NCBI RefSeq assembly: GCF_036182465.1
Contig: NZ_CP108081.1
Location: forward strand, 2,108,001 to 2,172,000
Origin: Streptomyces sp. NBC_00258
GTDB taxonomy: Bacteria > Actinomycetota > Actinomycetes > Streptomycetales > Streptomycetaceae
Direction: 5' to 3'
DNA: 64,000 bases
The notes below the pieces were generated by a model. That model worked only from the letters and a program-made list of their open reading frames with translations. It searched no databases and had not been told where the DNA came from. Positions 8,612 to 17,065 of this stretch are shown here, piece after piece. Both the position numbers and the translations under genes were made by a program. Positions within the stretch are counted from its first letter, which is position 1. Each line of letters begins with the position of its first letter.

Positions 8612-9465
8612 GCGGTCACCTCCGTGCGTACGGACTGGTGCCAGTGCAGTGCCCGTCGTTCGACCGCTCGTGCCGCCAGGTTGACGGCCACGCCGAGCAG
8701 GCCGGTGACCAGGACCAGGGCGTAGACCCGCGGCACGGCTCCGGAGACCTGTGCGACGGCGATCTCGTGGCCGAGACCGGGCGCGCCGATGACGAGTTCG
8801 GCGGTGATGGTGAGGATGAGCGCCACGGTGGCGGCCAGCCGCACCCCCGTCATCACGTACGGCAGCGCGGTCGGCCACAGGACATGGCGGACCCGGCCCC
8901 AGGTGCCGAGCAGATAACTGCGGGCGGTGTCCTCGGCGACCGGGTCGACGTCCTGCATACCGGCCAGGACCTGGACGATCACCTGCCAGAAGGAGGCGTA
9001 CACGACGAGCAGCAGCTTCGACCTGAGGTCGGTGCCGTAGAGCAGGACCGCGACGGGGATCAGGGCCACGGACGGGATGGGGCGCAGGAACTCGATGGTG
9101 GAGGCGGTCACCGCGCGCAGAACGGGCACGGAACCGATGACCACTCCGGCGGCGACGCCCGCCACGACGGCGACGGCCAGCCCCAGGCCCCATCCGGTCA
9201 GGGTGTCGCCGAGCGCGGTCCAGAACGCCGGCTCGGCGAGCAGGGTCCCCAGGGTGCGGACGGTTTCCGAGGCGGGCGGCAGGTAGTCGGCCGACACCAG
9301 GCCGGTGTGCGGCAGCACTTCGAGCACCGTAACCAGTCCGGCGAGACCGGCAAGGCCACGCAGTACCGCTACGGGGACCGGACCTCGCCGGGCGGGTGCG
9401 CCGCCGGGACCGGTGTCGGTCCCGGCGGGCTCCGCCAGTGCAGGGGTGAGAGCGGGGCCGGTCAT
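8608..9465 (-). CDS. ABC transporter permease (SsuC/TauC family), second subunit
   Basis: 285 aa from the ATG at 9465, overlapping the stop of the binding-protein gene by 4 nt. The first 30 residues are Pro/Ala/Gly-rich, then come about six transmembrane helices. The coupling loop reads DVDPVAEDTARSYLLGTWGRVRHVLWPTALP in pieces. It is a paralogue of the downstream permease and likely its partner in a two-permease channel. Order in the operon is binding protein, permease, permease, ATPase. Confidence 0.92.
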   Translation of the reverse strand: MTGPALTPALAEPAGTDTGPGGAPARRGPVPVAVLRGLAGLAGLVTVLEVLPHTGLVSADYLPPASETVRTLGTLLAEPAFWTALGDTLTGWGLGLAVAVVAGVAAGVVIGSVPVLRAVTASTIEFLRPIPSVALIPVAVLLYGTDLRSKLLLVVYASFWQVIVQVLAGMQDVDPVAEDTARSYLLGTWGRVRHVLWPTALPYVMTGVRLAATVALILTITAELVIGAPGLGHEIAVAQVSGAVPRVYALVLVTGLLGVAVNLAARAVERRALHWHQSVRTEVTA

Positions 9466-10439
9466 GAGAACAGCGTGTTCAGGTCGGGCTTCTTGTCGCC
9501 GAAGATGCCGTCCTCCTCGCCGAGGGCGGCCAGCTTCTCCAGGGAGGCCATGTCGACCTCGGCGGGCCAGCTGGGCAGGATGAGCTTCTCGATCACATCG
9601 CCGCTGATCTTGGTGTAGGAGGTGAGGATCTGGCGCGCCTCGTCGGGGTGCTCGGAGGCGTAGGTCAGCGACTCGGCCATCGCCTCGCTGAACTTCTTCA
9701 CGAGGTCCGGGTTCTCCTGCATCACCTTGGCCGAGGTGAAGTACGTGGCCACGGTGAGCTTCGGGTCGGTCTCGGCGAACGGCGAGGCGATGACACGGGC
9801 GCCCTGCCCCTTGGCGATCGTCGTCGCGGGCTCGCCCATCCAGGCCGCGTCCACCTGCCCGCCGTCCAGGGCGGCCGGCATCTGGTCGAACGGTATCTCG
9901 ACGAACTTGACCTTGGACGGGTCGCCGCCGGCCTTGCGGACCGACTCGCGGACCGTCGTGTCCCCGATGTTCTGCAGGGTGTTGACCGCCACCGTCTTTC
10001 CGGCGAGGTCCTTGGCCGACTTGATCGAGCTGTTCTTCTTGACCGCGACGCCGGTGACGTCGGCGCCGATCTTGCCGTTGGAGGCCGCTCCGTTCACCAC
10101 CGACTTGACCGGTACGCCCTTGGTCTGGGCGAGCATCAGCGAGGTGGTGTTGCTGAAGCCGAACTGGAACTGGCCGCTCACCACACCGGGGATGATCGCG
10201 GCGCCGCCCTGGGCGCTCTCCATCTTCAGTTTGATGCCCCGGCTGCTGAAGAAGCCCTTCTTGTCGCCCAGATAGAGCGGTGCCACATCGACGATCGGGA
10301 TGATGCCGACCTTGACCTCCGTGGTCTTGCCTCCGCCGGAGGACGACGAAGCGCCGCTCGAGGAGGACGAGGATCCGCATCCGGCCGCGCCTGCGACCGT
10401 GACCACGGCTATGGCTAGCCCGAGAATGCGCCTTTGCAT
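9462..10439 (-). CDS. ABC transporter substrate-binding lipoprotein (NMT1/TauA-like)
   Basis: 325 aa from the ATG at 10439, preceded by a strong AGGAGG. The lipoprotein signal peptide runs MQRRILGLAIAV to the lipobox AGC (C21), then a Ser/Gly-rich linker. The mature domain has the NMT1/SsuA/TauA pattern: KVGIIPIVDVAPLYLGDKKGFF, a GxxxDAAWMGEP ligand-binding stretch and FTSAKVMQENPDLVKKF. This superfamily binds sulfonates, nitrate, pyrimidine precursors and aromatics, so the substrate stays open. The divergent PaaX regulator hints at an aromatic or carboxylic compound (inference). First gene of the operon. Confidence 0.92.
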   Translation of the reverse strand: MQRRILGLAIAVVTVAGAAGCGSSSSSSGASSSSGGGKTTEVKVGIIPIVDVAPLYLGDKKGFFSSRGIKLKMESAQGGAAIIPGVVSGQFQFGFSNTTSLMLAQTKGVPVKSVVNGAASNGKIGADVTGVAVKKNSSIKSAKDLAGKTVAVNTLQNIGDTTVRESVRKAGGDPSKVKFVEIPFDQMPAALDGGQVDAAWMGEPATTIAKGQGARVIASPFAETDPKLTVATYFTSAKVMQENPDLVKKFSEAMAESLTYASEHPDEARQILTSYTKISGDVIEKLILPSWPAEVDMASLEKLAALGEEDGIFGDKKPDLNTLFS

Positions 10440-10469
10440 GGGCTCCTCCTGACGGAAAACACCTGTGGT

Positions 10470-10481
10470 GGTGTGCACACC
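10470..10481. promoter_or_regulatory. 12-bp palindrome upstream of the ABC operon
   Basis: GGTGTGCACACC is a perfect palindrome 31-42 bp upstream of the binding-protein ATG. Its place in the 5' leader fits an operator for a repressor such as the divergently encoded PaaX protein. That link is inference. Confidence 0.4.
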
Positions 10482-10508
10482 CCGCCGTGACCGGACAGGT
10501 CCAGCGGA

Positions 10509-10535
10509 TCGAGCGGGTCGAGCGGGTCGAGCGGA
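10509..10535. repeat. 9-bp direct repeat, three copies
   Basis: TCGAGCGGG occurs at 10509-10517 and 10518-10526, followed by TCGAGCGGA at 10527-10535. It lies in the divergent promoter region and has no known role. Confidence 0.7.
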
Positions 10536-10648
10536 GAACCGCGAGCTCCGGGAACGCATCGGAAGTGGACGCCGAGCCGGTTTCGATGTCCGGCTCGGCC
10601 CCGGGCACTCCCGGAGCCACGGCCGCCGGACGCGCGGACTTCCGACGG

Positions 10649-10685
10649 CGAGGCAGCGGAGCGGGGAGTAGCCGCCGCTGCCTCG
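10649..10685. promoter_or_regulatory. 11-bp-stem inverted repeat in the divergent promoter region
   Basis: Arms CGAGGCAGCGG (10649-10659) and CCGCTGCCTCG (10675-10685) match perfectly around a 15-nt loop. It could be a hairpin in a long minus-strand leader or a terminator-like insulator upstream of the PaaX promoter. Confidence 0.45.
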
Positions 10686-10723
10686 TCGAGACCAGTCGAC
10701 CCGTCCAGATGTTGTGCACTTTC

Positions 10724-10752
10724 TTGACGGCCGCAATCTACACACCTATGTT
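10724..10752 (+). promoter_or_regulatory. Promoter of the PaaX-family gene
   Basis: A -35 TTGACG (10724-10729) and -10 TATGTT (10747-10752) are separated by 17 bp, close to the sigma-HrdB consensus. The inferred transcription start near 10759 leaves a leader with the GGGGAGG at 10775. Confidence 0.55.
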
Positions 10753-10788
10753 CGCGCTGTCAGTACTCCGGACAGGGGAGGTTGCAAG

Positions 10789-11667
10789 GTGGGCGGCCGT
10801 ACCCTTCCCGACGTGCACGACGAGACTCCACAGGCGGCCATGGACCTCCCCGAAGGACCGCAGCTTCGCCCGCAGTCGCTGATGTTCGCCTTCTTCGGCG
10901 GCCACGTTCTGGAGGAGGGGCCGCTGTGCGTGTACTCCGGCAGCGTCATCGAGGTGCTGGCGCGCGCCGGGGTCGGGGAGCAGGCGGTGCGGTCCACGCT
11001 GACCCGGATGGTCAACCGTGGTCTGCTGCAACGTCAGCGGGAGGGACGCCGGATGTACTTCGGGCTGACCCCGCAGGCCACGGAGATCCTCTGGAACGGC
11101 AAGAAGCGGCTCTGGGACACCGGCGCCGTCAACGACGACTGGGACGGCACCTGGACGCTGCTCGGCTTCTCCCTGCCCGAGTCCTGGCAGCGCCAGCGGC
11201 ACGATCTGCGCTCCCGGCTGGCCTGGTCGGGCTTCGGCCCCCTCTACAGCGGGCTGTGGATCGCGCCCGGCGACTTCGACGTGTCCGCGCTCGTCTCCGA
11301 ACTCGGGCTCGCGGCCCACGTCAAGATCTTCCATGCGACGGCCGACGAGGCCACCGACATCGGCCTGATGATCCGTGACACCTGGGACCTGGACGGCGTC
11401 GCCGCCCGGTACACCGACTTCGACAAGCGCTGGACCGACTGGCTCGGCTCCGACTCCGGGGACCCGCTGGGGACCCGGCTGCGCCTGACCAGCGAGTGGC
11501 TCCGGATCATCCGCACGGACCCGCGGCTGCCCGCCCGGCACCTGCCCGCCGCCTGGCCGGCCCGATCGGCTCACGACACCTTCCACCGCATCGCGCAACA
11601 GACCGAGGACCCCGCCCGCCGGATGGCCGCCCACCTCATGGAGACCACCTCGCTGCGACCCTCCTGA
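10789..11667 (+). CDS. PaaX-family transcriptional regulator
   Basis: 292 aa from the GTG at 10789, picked because GGGGAGG lies 7 bp upstream; GTG 10813 and ATG 10840 are in-frame alternatives. An N-terminal winged helix includes VIEVLARAGVGEQAVRSTLTRMVNRGLLQRQ (read in parts), followed by the PaaX central domain (WTLLGFSLPESWQRQRHDLRSRLAW, GLWIAP) and the C-terminal PaaX_C helices. Members repress phenylacetate or other catabolic genes and release DNA on binding an acyl-CoA. Divergence from an organic-anion importer suggests it controls that operon. Confidence 0.9.
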   Translation: MGGRTLPDVHDETPQAAMDLPEGPQLRPQSLMFAFFGGHVLEEGPLCVYSGSVIEVLARAGVGEQAVRSTLTRMVNRGLLQRQREGRRMYFGLTPQATEILWNGKKRLWDTGAVNDDWDGTWTLLGFSLPESWQRQRHDLRSRLAWSGFGPLYSGLWIAPGDFDVSALVSELGLAAHVKIFHATADEATDIGLMIRDTWDLDGVAARYTDFDKRWTDWLGSDSGDPLGTRLRLTSEWLRIIRTDPRLPARHLPAAWPARSAHDTFHRIAQQTEDPARRMAAHLMETTSLRPS

Positions 11668-11864
11668 CCCGGCGGGAAACCGACGGGAAGCCGAGCGGGA
11701 AGCCTGCGGCGGCTCGCGGCACCCGGGCGGTGCGGCTGCGAGGTCCGGTGGATGGCGGTGTCATGGAGACATGCCCCACGCAGGGCCGGGCCGCCGTTTG
11801 TCGCCGGGAGGACCGGTTACACGAACGGGACGGCGCGCATCCGCACAAGAAAAGGTGGCTGGTC

Positions 11865-12218
11865 ATGACGCCTGGCACGCATCTCGCTCTGACGCTCACG
11901 CTCAGCGGCGGCACGGCCGCCGACGCGCGGGCGGTCGTCCACACCCTCGAATCCGCCTTCGGAGCGGCGGAGGACATGCCCGGGGACGGGGGCGCCACGG
12001 TCTACACGGCCGCGTTCGACAACGACGTACCGGTCGGTGCCGGTGTCACACCCCCGGCCACGCCGCCACTCTCCGCGCCCGTGACCGTCACCCTGCAGGG
12101 CAGCCCCGAGGCGGTACGGCGGGCCGACGAGACCCTGACCTCCGTCTTCACCGTCCGCGAGGAGGGGATGGTCTCCGGCGACCAGGAGCAGGAATGGCAG
12201 CTGCGGCTGGAGCCGTAG
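11865..12218 (+). CDS. Small hypothetical protein
   Basis: 117 aa from the ATG at 11865, with AAAAGGTGG 8 bp upstream. The sequence is acidic and Ala/Thr/Val-rich, with alternating beta-like stretches (HLALTLTLSGG, PVTVTLQGSPEAVRRADETL) that suggest a small alpha/beta domain. No signal peptide, no membrane helix and no motif I recognise. It stands alone, convergent with the DUF6624 gene. Confidence 0.7.
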   Translation: MTPGTHLALTLTLSGGTAADARAVVHTLESAFGAAEDMPGDGGATVYTAAFDNDVPVGAGVTPPATPPLSAPVTVTLQGSPEAVRRADETLTSVFTVREEGMVSGDQEQEWQLRLEP

Positions 12219-12244
12219 CACCGCCTCCGCCACCGCCCCGGGTT

Positions 12245-12985
12245 TCAGCCGCCGAGGCGCAGCGCCCGCATCTGCTCGTCGAGCGGGCACAGCCCGACGT
12301 CCTCACGGCGCTCGTCGAGCGTCCGGGGCTGACGGACCGGATACGGAAGGAAGGTCGAGGGGTCGACGCGGGTTCCGTAGAACTGCGGCTGGCCGAGTTC
12401 GACGGCGCAGTGGTCGGCGATGTACGCGTGGTGCGGCGCCGGGCAGCGTCCGTCCGCCGTGGCCTGGGCGATCAGGTCGCGGCAGGCGAGCTGGAAGTCG
12501 AGGTCGGGAGCGTGCAGGAGGATCATCAGCGCCGCCGTCGAGGCGGGCGCGCCGACCAGGTCGGCGGTCGGCCAGGCATGACGCTTGACGATGGTCTTCA
12601 GCGCTTCGGCGTTGCCCCTGCGGCACTCGGTGATGCGGCGGCGCGCGACCTGCGTAGGACTGCGGTGCGCCGCCCGCGTCACTCTCCGGTCCTCGTCCGC
12701 TCTGCGGACCAGTTCGTGGGCGAGGGCCGCCGCGAGCGCCGGCACGACGACCGGACGCACTTCCCGCACCTCGTCGTGTATCTCGTCGTGGCTGCGCCCC
12801 GCGCCGTCCTCCCCCGCCGTGTCGTGCACTCGCCCCGCGTGCCCGTCCCGGCACGGGTGCCCCGGGTCGTCCGGGGCACCCGTCGGCTCCGTGGGCCCGT
12901 CGCGACCCGGAAGGGGGGCGACCCCCGTACGCCCCTCCCGCGCCGTGTCGTGCGCGACGTGGCCCGGCATGCCGGAACCGCTCAT
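12245..12985 (-). CDS. DUF6624-like protein
   Basis: 246 aa; ATG at 12985 overlaps the stop of the ATPase gene (ATGA). Residues 1-75 are Gly/Asp/Arg-rich and variable. The rest carries the DUF6624 pattern: IVKRHAWPTADLVGAPA, then MILLHAPDLDFQLACRDLI, then HHAYIADHCAVELGQPQFYGT, and the closing LDERREDVGLCPLDE. The biochemical role of DUF6624 is unknown. Coupling to an anti-sigma-type ATPase suggests a shared signalling task. Confidence 0.8.
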   Translation of the reverse strand: MSGSGMPGHVAHDTAREGRTGVAPLPGRDGPTEPTGAPDDPGHPCRDGHAGRVHDTAGEDGAGRSHDEIHDEVREVRPVVVPALAAALAHELVRRADEDRRVTRAAHRSPTQVARRRITECRRGNAEALKTIVKRHAWPTADLVGAPASTAALMILLHAPDLDFQLACRDLIAQATADGRCPAPHHAYIADHCAVELGQPQFYGTRVDPSTFLPYPVRQPRTLDERREDVGLCPLDEQMRALRLGG

Positions 12986-13524
12986 GACGCCCCCTGGATT
13001 TCCAACGAGAACCACACCCGCTTCCCCGTCTCGCCGGGGTCGGGCGGCGCGCTGCCCCAGTCGTCGGCCAGCGCGGCGACGATGGTGAGCCCGCGTCCGG
13101 ACTCCTCGGCGTCGCCGGCCGTACGGTGGCGTGGCAGGTCGGGCGAGTGGTCGGCGACCGTCACCCGTACTTCGCGGTCGGTGCACTCGACGCTGACGGT
13201 GACCATGTCACCGGCGTCGGGGCTGCCGTGCCTGACGGCGTTGGCGAACAGTTCGTCCGTGGCCAGCACGGCGATGTCGAGCCGCTCCGCCGGCAACCGC
13301 AGGTACGACAGCTGCTCGGCGACCATGCGCCGTACGCCCGAGGCGCGCGCGGGCTGCGCGGGGACCGCGATGCGAAGGACACGGGCCGCGCTCACGGCGA
13401 CGGGCGCGGCCGGAGCGGCCCCGGCTGTCTCACCGGCCCAGGGCCGACCGGCGGGCGAGTCATGGTCCGCGCCGCGCGTCGGCGAGGGCGACGGCCCACG
13501 GCGGTGCGCCCCGGATGCCGTCAT
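12982..13524 (-). CDS. Serine/threonine-type anti-sigma ATPase (HATPase_c_2)
   Basis: 180 aa from the ATG at 13524, preceded by AAGGAGG. After a Pro/Gly-rich 45-residue tail comes a RsbW/SpoIIAB-like Bergerat fold: helix ARASGVRRMVAEQLSYLRL, N box LATDELFANAVRHG, G1-like VADHSPDLP, G2 ESGRGLTIVAALADDWG, and the final KRVWFSLE strand. Such stand-alone kinases are abundant in streptomycetes and may act on anti-anti-sigma partners. No sigma factor or antagonist is adjacent. Confidence 0.9.
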   Translation of the reverse strand: MTASGAHRRGPSPSPTRGADHDSPAGRPWAGETAGAAPAAPVAVSAARVLRIAVPAQPARASGVRRMVAEQLSYLRLPAERLDIAVLATDELFANAVRHGSPDAGDMVTVSVECTDREVRVTVADHSPDLPRHRTAGDAEESGRGLTIVAALADDWGSAPPDPGETGKRVWFSLEIQGAS

Positions 13525-13656
13525 CGTGCCTCCTTCGAGTGCAGCACGGGTGGGGGACGGTCTCGGTGGCTGCTCGTGCAGCCAACCGGTCCGAGCGGCG
13601 GCGGACCAGGGGGTGCGGGGGTTGTCCGGTTGCAGGCGCGTAGTGGTGTGGCATGT

Positions 13657-14502
13657 ATGTTCGAACGCGTGAGCAACGTGAGCGAGGGCCGGGCGGTCGA
13701 GAGCGGGCAGGGTGCCCGCGGCTGGTCCGGCGTGAGCGGCAAGCGCGTGCTCGTCACCGGCGGTACGCGCGGGCTCGGCGAGCAGATCGTGCGGCTGCTG
13801 GCCGCCGAGGGCGCCCGGGTGGCGACGTGCGCCCGTACCGCACGTGACCTGGAGACGCTGAGAGACACGGTCGATGCCGCGGCGCCCGACGGGTTGTTCA
13901 CCCGAGCCCTCGATGTCACCGAACCGGAGCGGCTGGAGGCGTTCGTCACGGCCTCGGCGAATCGCTTCGGCGGCCTGGACGGGGTGGTGGCCTGTGCGGG
14001 CGGTTCTCGCGGGCGCGGCCTCGAACAGACGGACCCCGGGGACTGGGCCGCGACCTGGGAACTGAACGTCGGACACACCGCGCGGCTGGTACGGGCCGCC
14101 GTCCCGTATCTGCGTACGGCGGGCGGTGGGTCGGTCGTCGTCATCTCGTCGATCTCCGGCTGGAAGCCGGGGCCCGACGCGCAGTACGGAACAGCCAAGT
14201 CCGCGCAGATCCATCTGGCCGCCTCGCTGGCCCGAGAACTCGGCCCGGACGGGATCCGGGTGAACGCCGTCTCGCCGGGGTCGATGCTCATACCGGGCCG
14301 CCGCTGGGACCGGATGCGCAGGGAGGAACCCGAGGCTTTCGCCGCGTTCGCGGCAGCCGAGCTGCCGGGCGGGGAACCGGTCGCGCCGCAGGAGGTGGCG
14401 CGCGTGGTGGCGTTCCTGCTGTCGGACTGGTCGAGCGGGATCTCCGGGGCCAACCTGCCCGTCGACCGCGCCCAGAACGCGCCCTCGCCGGACGGCTACT
14501 AA
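13657..14502 (+). CDS. Short-chain dehydrogenase/reductase (SDR)
   Basis: 281 aa from the ATG at 13657; GTG 13669 is an alternative and neither has a clear ribosome site. Classical SDR features are complete: cofactor motif TGGTRGLGE, NNAG-equivalent ACAGG, catalytic Ser in VISSISGW, YxxxK as YGTAKSA, and the PG motif VSPGS. The arginine after the second strand (CARTARD) favours NADP(H). It transcribes divergently from the anti-sigma-type ATPase. The substrate is unknown. Confidence 0.9.
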   Translation: MFERVSNVSEGRAVESGQGARGWSGVSGKRVLVTGGTRGLGEQIVRLLAAEGARVATCARTARDLETLRDTVDAAAPDGLFTRALDVTEPERLEAFVTASANRFGGLDGVVACAGGSRGRGLEQTDPGDWAATWELNVGHTARLVRAAVPYLRTAGGGSVVVISSISGWKPGPDAQYGTAKSAQIHLAASLARELGPDGIRVNAVSPGSMLIPGRRWDRMRREEPEAFAAFAAAELPGGEPVAPQEVARVVAFLLSDWSSGISGANLPVDRAQNAPSPDGY

Positions 14503-14537
14503 GCCGTCGGGCAGGCCGGTCGCGCCGGGGCCGATGG

Positions 14538-15950
14538 TCATGCCGCGGCCCCCAGCACCGGCCGGGACCTGCGCTCGAACTCCTGGACCAGTGGCTCGTG
14601 GCTGCGGGGCTCCAGCCTCTTGCGGAAGTCGCGCAGGGCCTGGATGGACCGCTCGCTGTGCACCGTACTGAGAGCGTCGAGCGCCTTGGTGGCCGTACCG
14701 ATCGCCTCGTCGAGGCGGTTCTGCTGGAGATGCGCGGTCGCCAGTACGGAACGGCTGATGGCCTGGCGCCTGCGCCGGTCGGCGTTGGCGTCGACGGACT
14801 CACCGGCCGTGCGCTCCGCCTGCGCGGCCAGGCCGAGGTCGCGGAAGCACAGGGCGGACTCGGCCTGCAGGTAGTGGTGGTCGAGGAAACGCACCCACAC
14901 CGACTCCTGCGCGGCTCCCCGGCTCGCGTCCAGCTGCTGTTCCGCGAGCCTCAGCGCCTCGGCGGTCTCACCGGAGCGGCCCCGCGCGGCGTGTCCGCGC
15001 GCCGACATGGCATACAGGCGCATCAGACCGAGCGGGCTGCCCGAGTCCTTCGCGGTCGCGATGCCGGCCCTCGCCAGTGCCACGCCCTCGTCCGGGCGAC
15101 CGAGGTTGGTGGCGAGGTGGGAGAGACCGGCCAGGATCTGACCGCCGAGGACGCGGTCGCGGCCCTCGGCACAGAGCCGCAGCGCCTGGGTCATATAGCG
15201 CTGCGCGAGCCCGTACTCCCCCGCGTCGTACGAGCTCCAGCCGGCCATCGCGGCGAGGCGGGCGGCCGCCGCGTACAGCAGGCGCTGCTGGTGCGGGGGC
15301 GTGCCGCGGCGCTGGAGCATGGGCACGACCTCGGTGCACAGGTAGTGCACGATGCTGGTGCGCACTCCGCCGCCGCCGAAGTGGTTGTCCATCTGGTCGA
15401 ACATGCTGATCATGGCGTGGACCTGCTCGACGGGACCGCCGTCGGTCACCGGCGCGAGCCGCGTGGCATCCGGGTTCTCCACCAGCCAGAGCAGCCATTC
15501 ACGCTGAGGGTTCGTCAGGGCGCCCGCGACGAAGGGGACCGCGCCGAGGAGGCTGCGGCGGGAGATGTCGGTGGAGCCCAGTTCGGCCAAGGTGTGCAAG
15601 GTGTCTGCCAGGTCTTCGCGGTACACAAGTGCCCTGCCGGCGACCGGGCGTTGCTGGTCGGGCAGAAAGCCGAGGTCCGTGGGCGAGACGGCATGGCCGA
15701 GTCGCTCGGACAGGACGGCGGCGATCAACTGGGGGGTGTTTCCCCGGGGTTGCTGGCCGTTCAGCCAGCGGGTGACCGACGCCTTGTCGTAGTTGGAGTC
15801 CGCGCCCTGTCTGCGCCCCAGTTCGTTGACCCGAAGGGCGAGTGAGGCATAGGAGCAGCCGGCGTCTCTGAGGGCGGCCGCCAGCACCTTGTTGGCCCCG
15901 GCGGGACCCTTGCCCGGGCTCCTCGATTGTCCGTCGGTCACGGTGGCCAT
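14538..15950 (-). CDS. Helix-turn-helix regulator with TPR-like C-terminal domain
   Basis: 470 aa from the ATG at 15950; an in-frame start 17 codons earlier is possible. The N-terminal XRE-like domain (about 18-85) reads NKVLAAALRDAGCSYASLAL and KASVTRWLNGQQPRG, and the rest is a run of helical TPR-like pairs (for example GEYGLAQRYMTQALRL, RLDEAIGTATKALDAL). This is the common streptomycete regulator type in which the TPR domain probably senses a peptide or protein partner. It is divergent from another HTH regulator across a perfect inverted repeat at 16100-16120. Confidence 0.88.
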   Translation of the reverse strand: MATVTDGQSRSPGKGPAGANKVLAAALRDAGCSYASLALRVNELGRRQGADSNYDKASVTRWLNGQQPRGNTPQLIAAVLSERLGHAVSPTDLGFLPDQQRPVAGRALVYREDLADTLHTLAELGSTDISRRSLLGAVPFVAGALTNPQREWLLWLVENPDATRLAPVTDGGPVEQVHAMISMFDQMDNHFGGGGVRTSIVHYLCTEVVPMLQRRGTPPHQQRLLYAAAARLAAMAGWSSYDAGEYGLAQRYMTQALRLCAEGRDRVLGGQILAGLSHLATNLGRPDEGVALARAGIATAKDSGSPLGLMRLYAMSARGHAARGRSGETAEALRLAEQQLDASRGAAQESVWVRFLDHHYLQAESALCFRDLGLAAQAERTAGESVDANADRRRRQAISRSVLATAHLQQNRLDEAIGTATKALDALSTVHSERSIQALRDFRKRLEPRSHEPLVQEFERRSRPVLGAAA

Positions 15951-16099
15951 CCAGGTGTCGCATCGCGGTACTGCGGTCTGCCCTCCCTGCCGGGGCGTCA
16001 AGTCCGGGAGGGCGATGCGCTGTTGTGCGCCGTCGCCGCCGGACTGTGCGGCAGGTCACTCGATCACTATGATGGCCGACACACTCAACCCGCAACAAG

Positions 16100-16120
16100 C
16101 GTTCTGATAATTTCAGAACG
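16100..16120. promoter_or_regulatory. Perfect 8-5-8 inverted repeat between divergent HTH regulators
   Basis: Arms CGTTCTGA (16100-16107) and TCAGAACG (16113-16120) flank TAATT. It lies in the AT-richest part of the 245-bp gap between the TPR-type regulator (minus) and the DUF5753 regulator (plus), as expected for an operator of one of them. Confidence 0.65.
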
Positions 16121-16195
16121 ATCCTCATCGCTCTGTCAGTGTCAGCGGCCTCGTGGCACACTGCACGCTGTGACGGCCGTTCCGGGAGGTAGGAC

Positions 16196-17062
16196 GTGAG
16201 CGACAACCGCTCGGGCGGCAGTGCACCGACCGTCCTGCGGATGGTTCTCGGCAAGCGGCTCCGGCACTTGCGGGAACAAGCCGGAGTCTCCTTCGAGGAC
16301 GCCGCGCGGGCCATCGAGGTCACTCCTCTGACGGTCCGCCGGATCGAAAAGGCCGAGGTCGGTCTCCGTATCCCCTACGTGAGGGAGTTGCTGCACACCT
16401 ACGGAGTCCCGGAGTCCGAGGTCGACGACTTCCTCACCCTGGCCAGGGAGGCCAACCGGCCCGGCTGGTGGTACTCGTACCGCGACGTGCTGCCCGAATG
16501 GTTCAGCGCCTACGTGAGCCTGGAGAGCGAAGCCAGCGTCATCCGTCTCTACGAACCCCACTACGTCCCCGGCCTGTTGCAGACGCACGACTACGCGGCC
16601 GCGCTCATGCACATCGGCTTTCCCAACGAGACGAAGGAGGACATCGACCGCCGCGTCGCCCTGCGCCTCAAGCGCCAGGACCTGCTCGGGAAATCCGACG
16701 CACCGGCCGTCTGGGCCGTCCTCGACGAGACGGTGCTGCGCCGCCCGGTGGGCGGGGCCGAGGTGATGCGGGCCCAGATCGACCGGATGAACGAGGTCCT
16801 GGACATGCCGAAGGTCCGGATCCAGATCCTGCGCTACTCCGTAGGAGCCCATCCGGGAGCGTTCGGCCCCTTCCACTACTTCCGCTTCGGCTTCTCCGAA
16901 CTTCCCGACGTCGTCTACACCGAGAGCCTCGTCGGCTCTGTCTACGTCGACCAGCCGGCCGACGTCGTGACGTACCTCGAAGTAATGGACCGGATGTCCG
17001 TGCAGGCGGAGCCGGTCGCTCGGACCAGGGCCATCCTGGCTGAACTGCGTAAGGAGTTGTGA
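16196..17062 (+). CDS. XRE-type helix-turn-helix regulator with DUF5753 (Scr1-like)
   Basis: 288 aa from a GTG with GGGAGG 6-7 bp upstream. The N-terminal HTH is LGKRLRHLREQAGVSFEDAA ... LTVRRIEKAEVGLRIP. From about residue 95 the DUF5753 domain follows (YEPHYVPGLLQTHDYAAALM, ALRLKRQDLL, VWAVLDETVLRRPVGG, VRIQILRYSVGAHPGAFGPFHYFRF). These proteins pair with short DUF397 proteins, and one lies 3 bp downstream. The pair behaves somewhat like a regulator and antagonist in differentiation and antibiotic control in Streptomyces. Confidence 0.93.
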   Translation: MSDNRSGGSAPTVLRMVLGKRLRHLREQAGVSFEDAARAIEVTPLTVRRIEKAEVGLRIPYVRELLHTYGVPESEVDDFLTLAREANRPGWWYSYRDVLPEWFSAYVSLESEASVIRLYEPHYVPGLLQTHDYAAALMHIGFPNETKEDIDRRVALRLKRQDLLGKSDAPAVWAVLDETVLRRPVGGAEVMRAQIDRMNEVLDMPKVRIQILRYSVGAHPGAFGPFHYFRFGFSELPDVVYTESLVGSVYVDQPADVVTYLEVMDRMSVQAEPVARTRAILAELRKEL

Positions 17063-17065
17063 GCC

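Larger units (their letters stand above)
10440..10788. other. Divergent control region between the ABC operon and paaX-like gene
   Basis: 349 bp without a gene. From left to right it holds the AGGAGG of the binding-protein gene, a 12-bp palindrome (10470-10481), a 9-bp triple repeat (10509-10535), an 11-bp-stem inverted repeat (10649-10685), and the PaaX promoter (10724-10752) with its GGGGAGG ribosome site at 10775-10781. I could not assign a minus-strand promoter. Confidence 0.7.
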
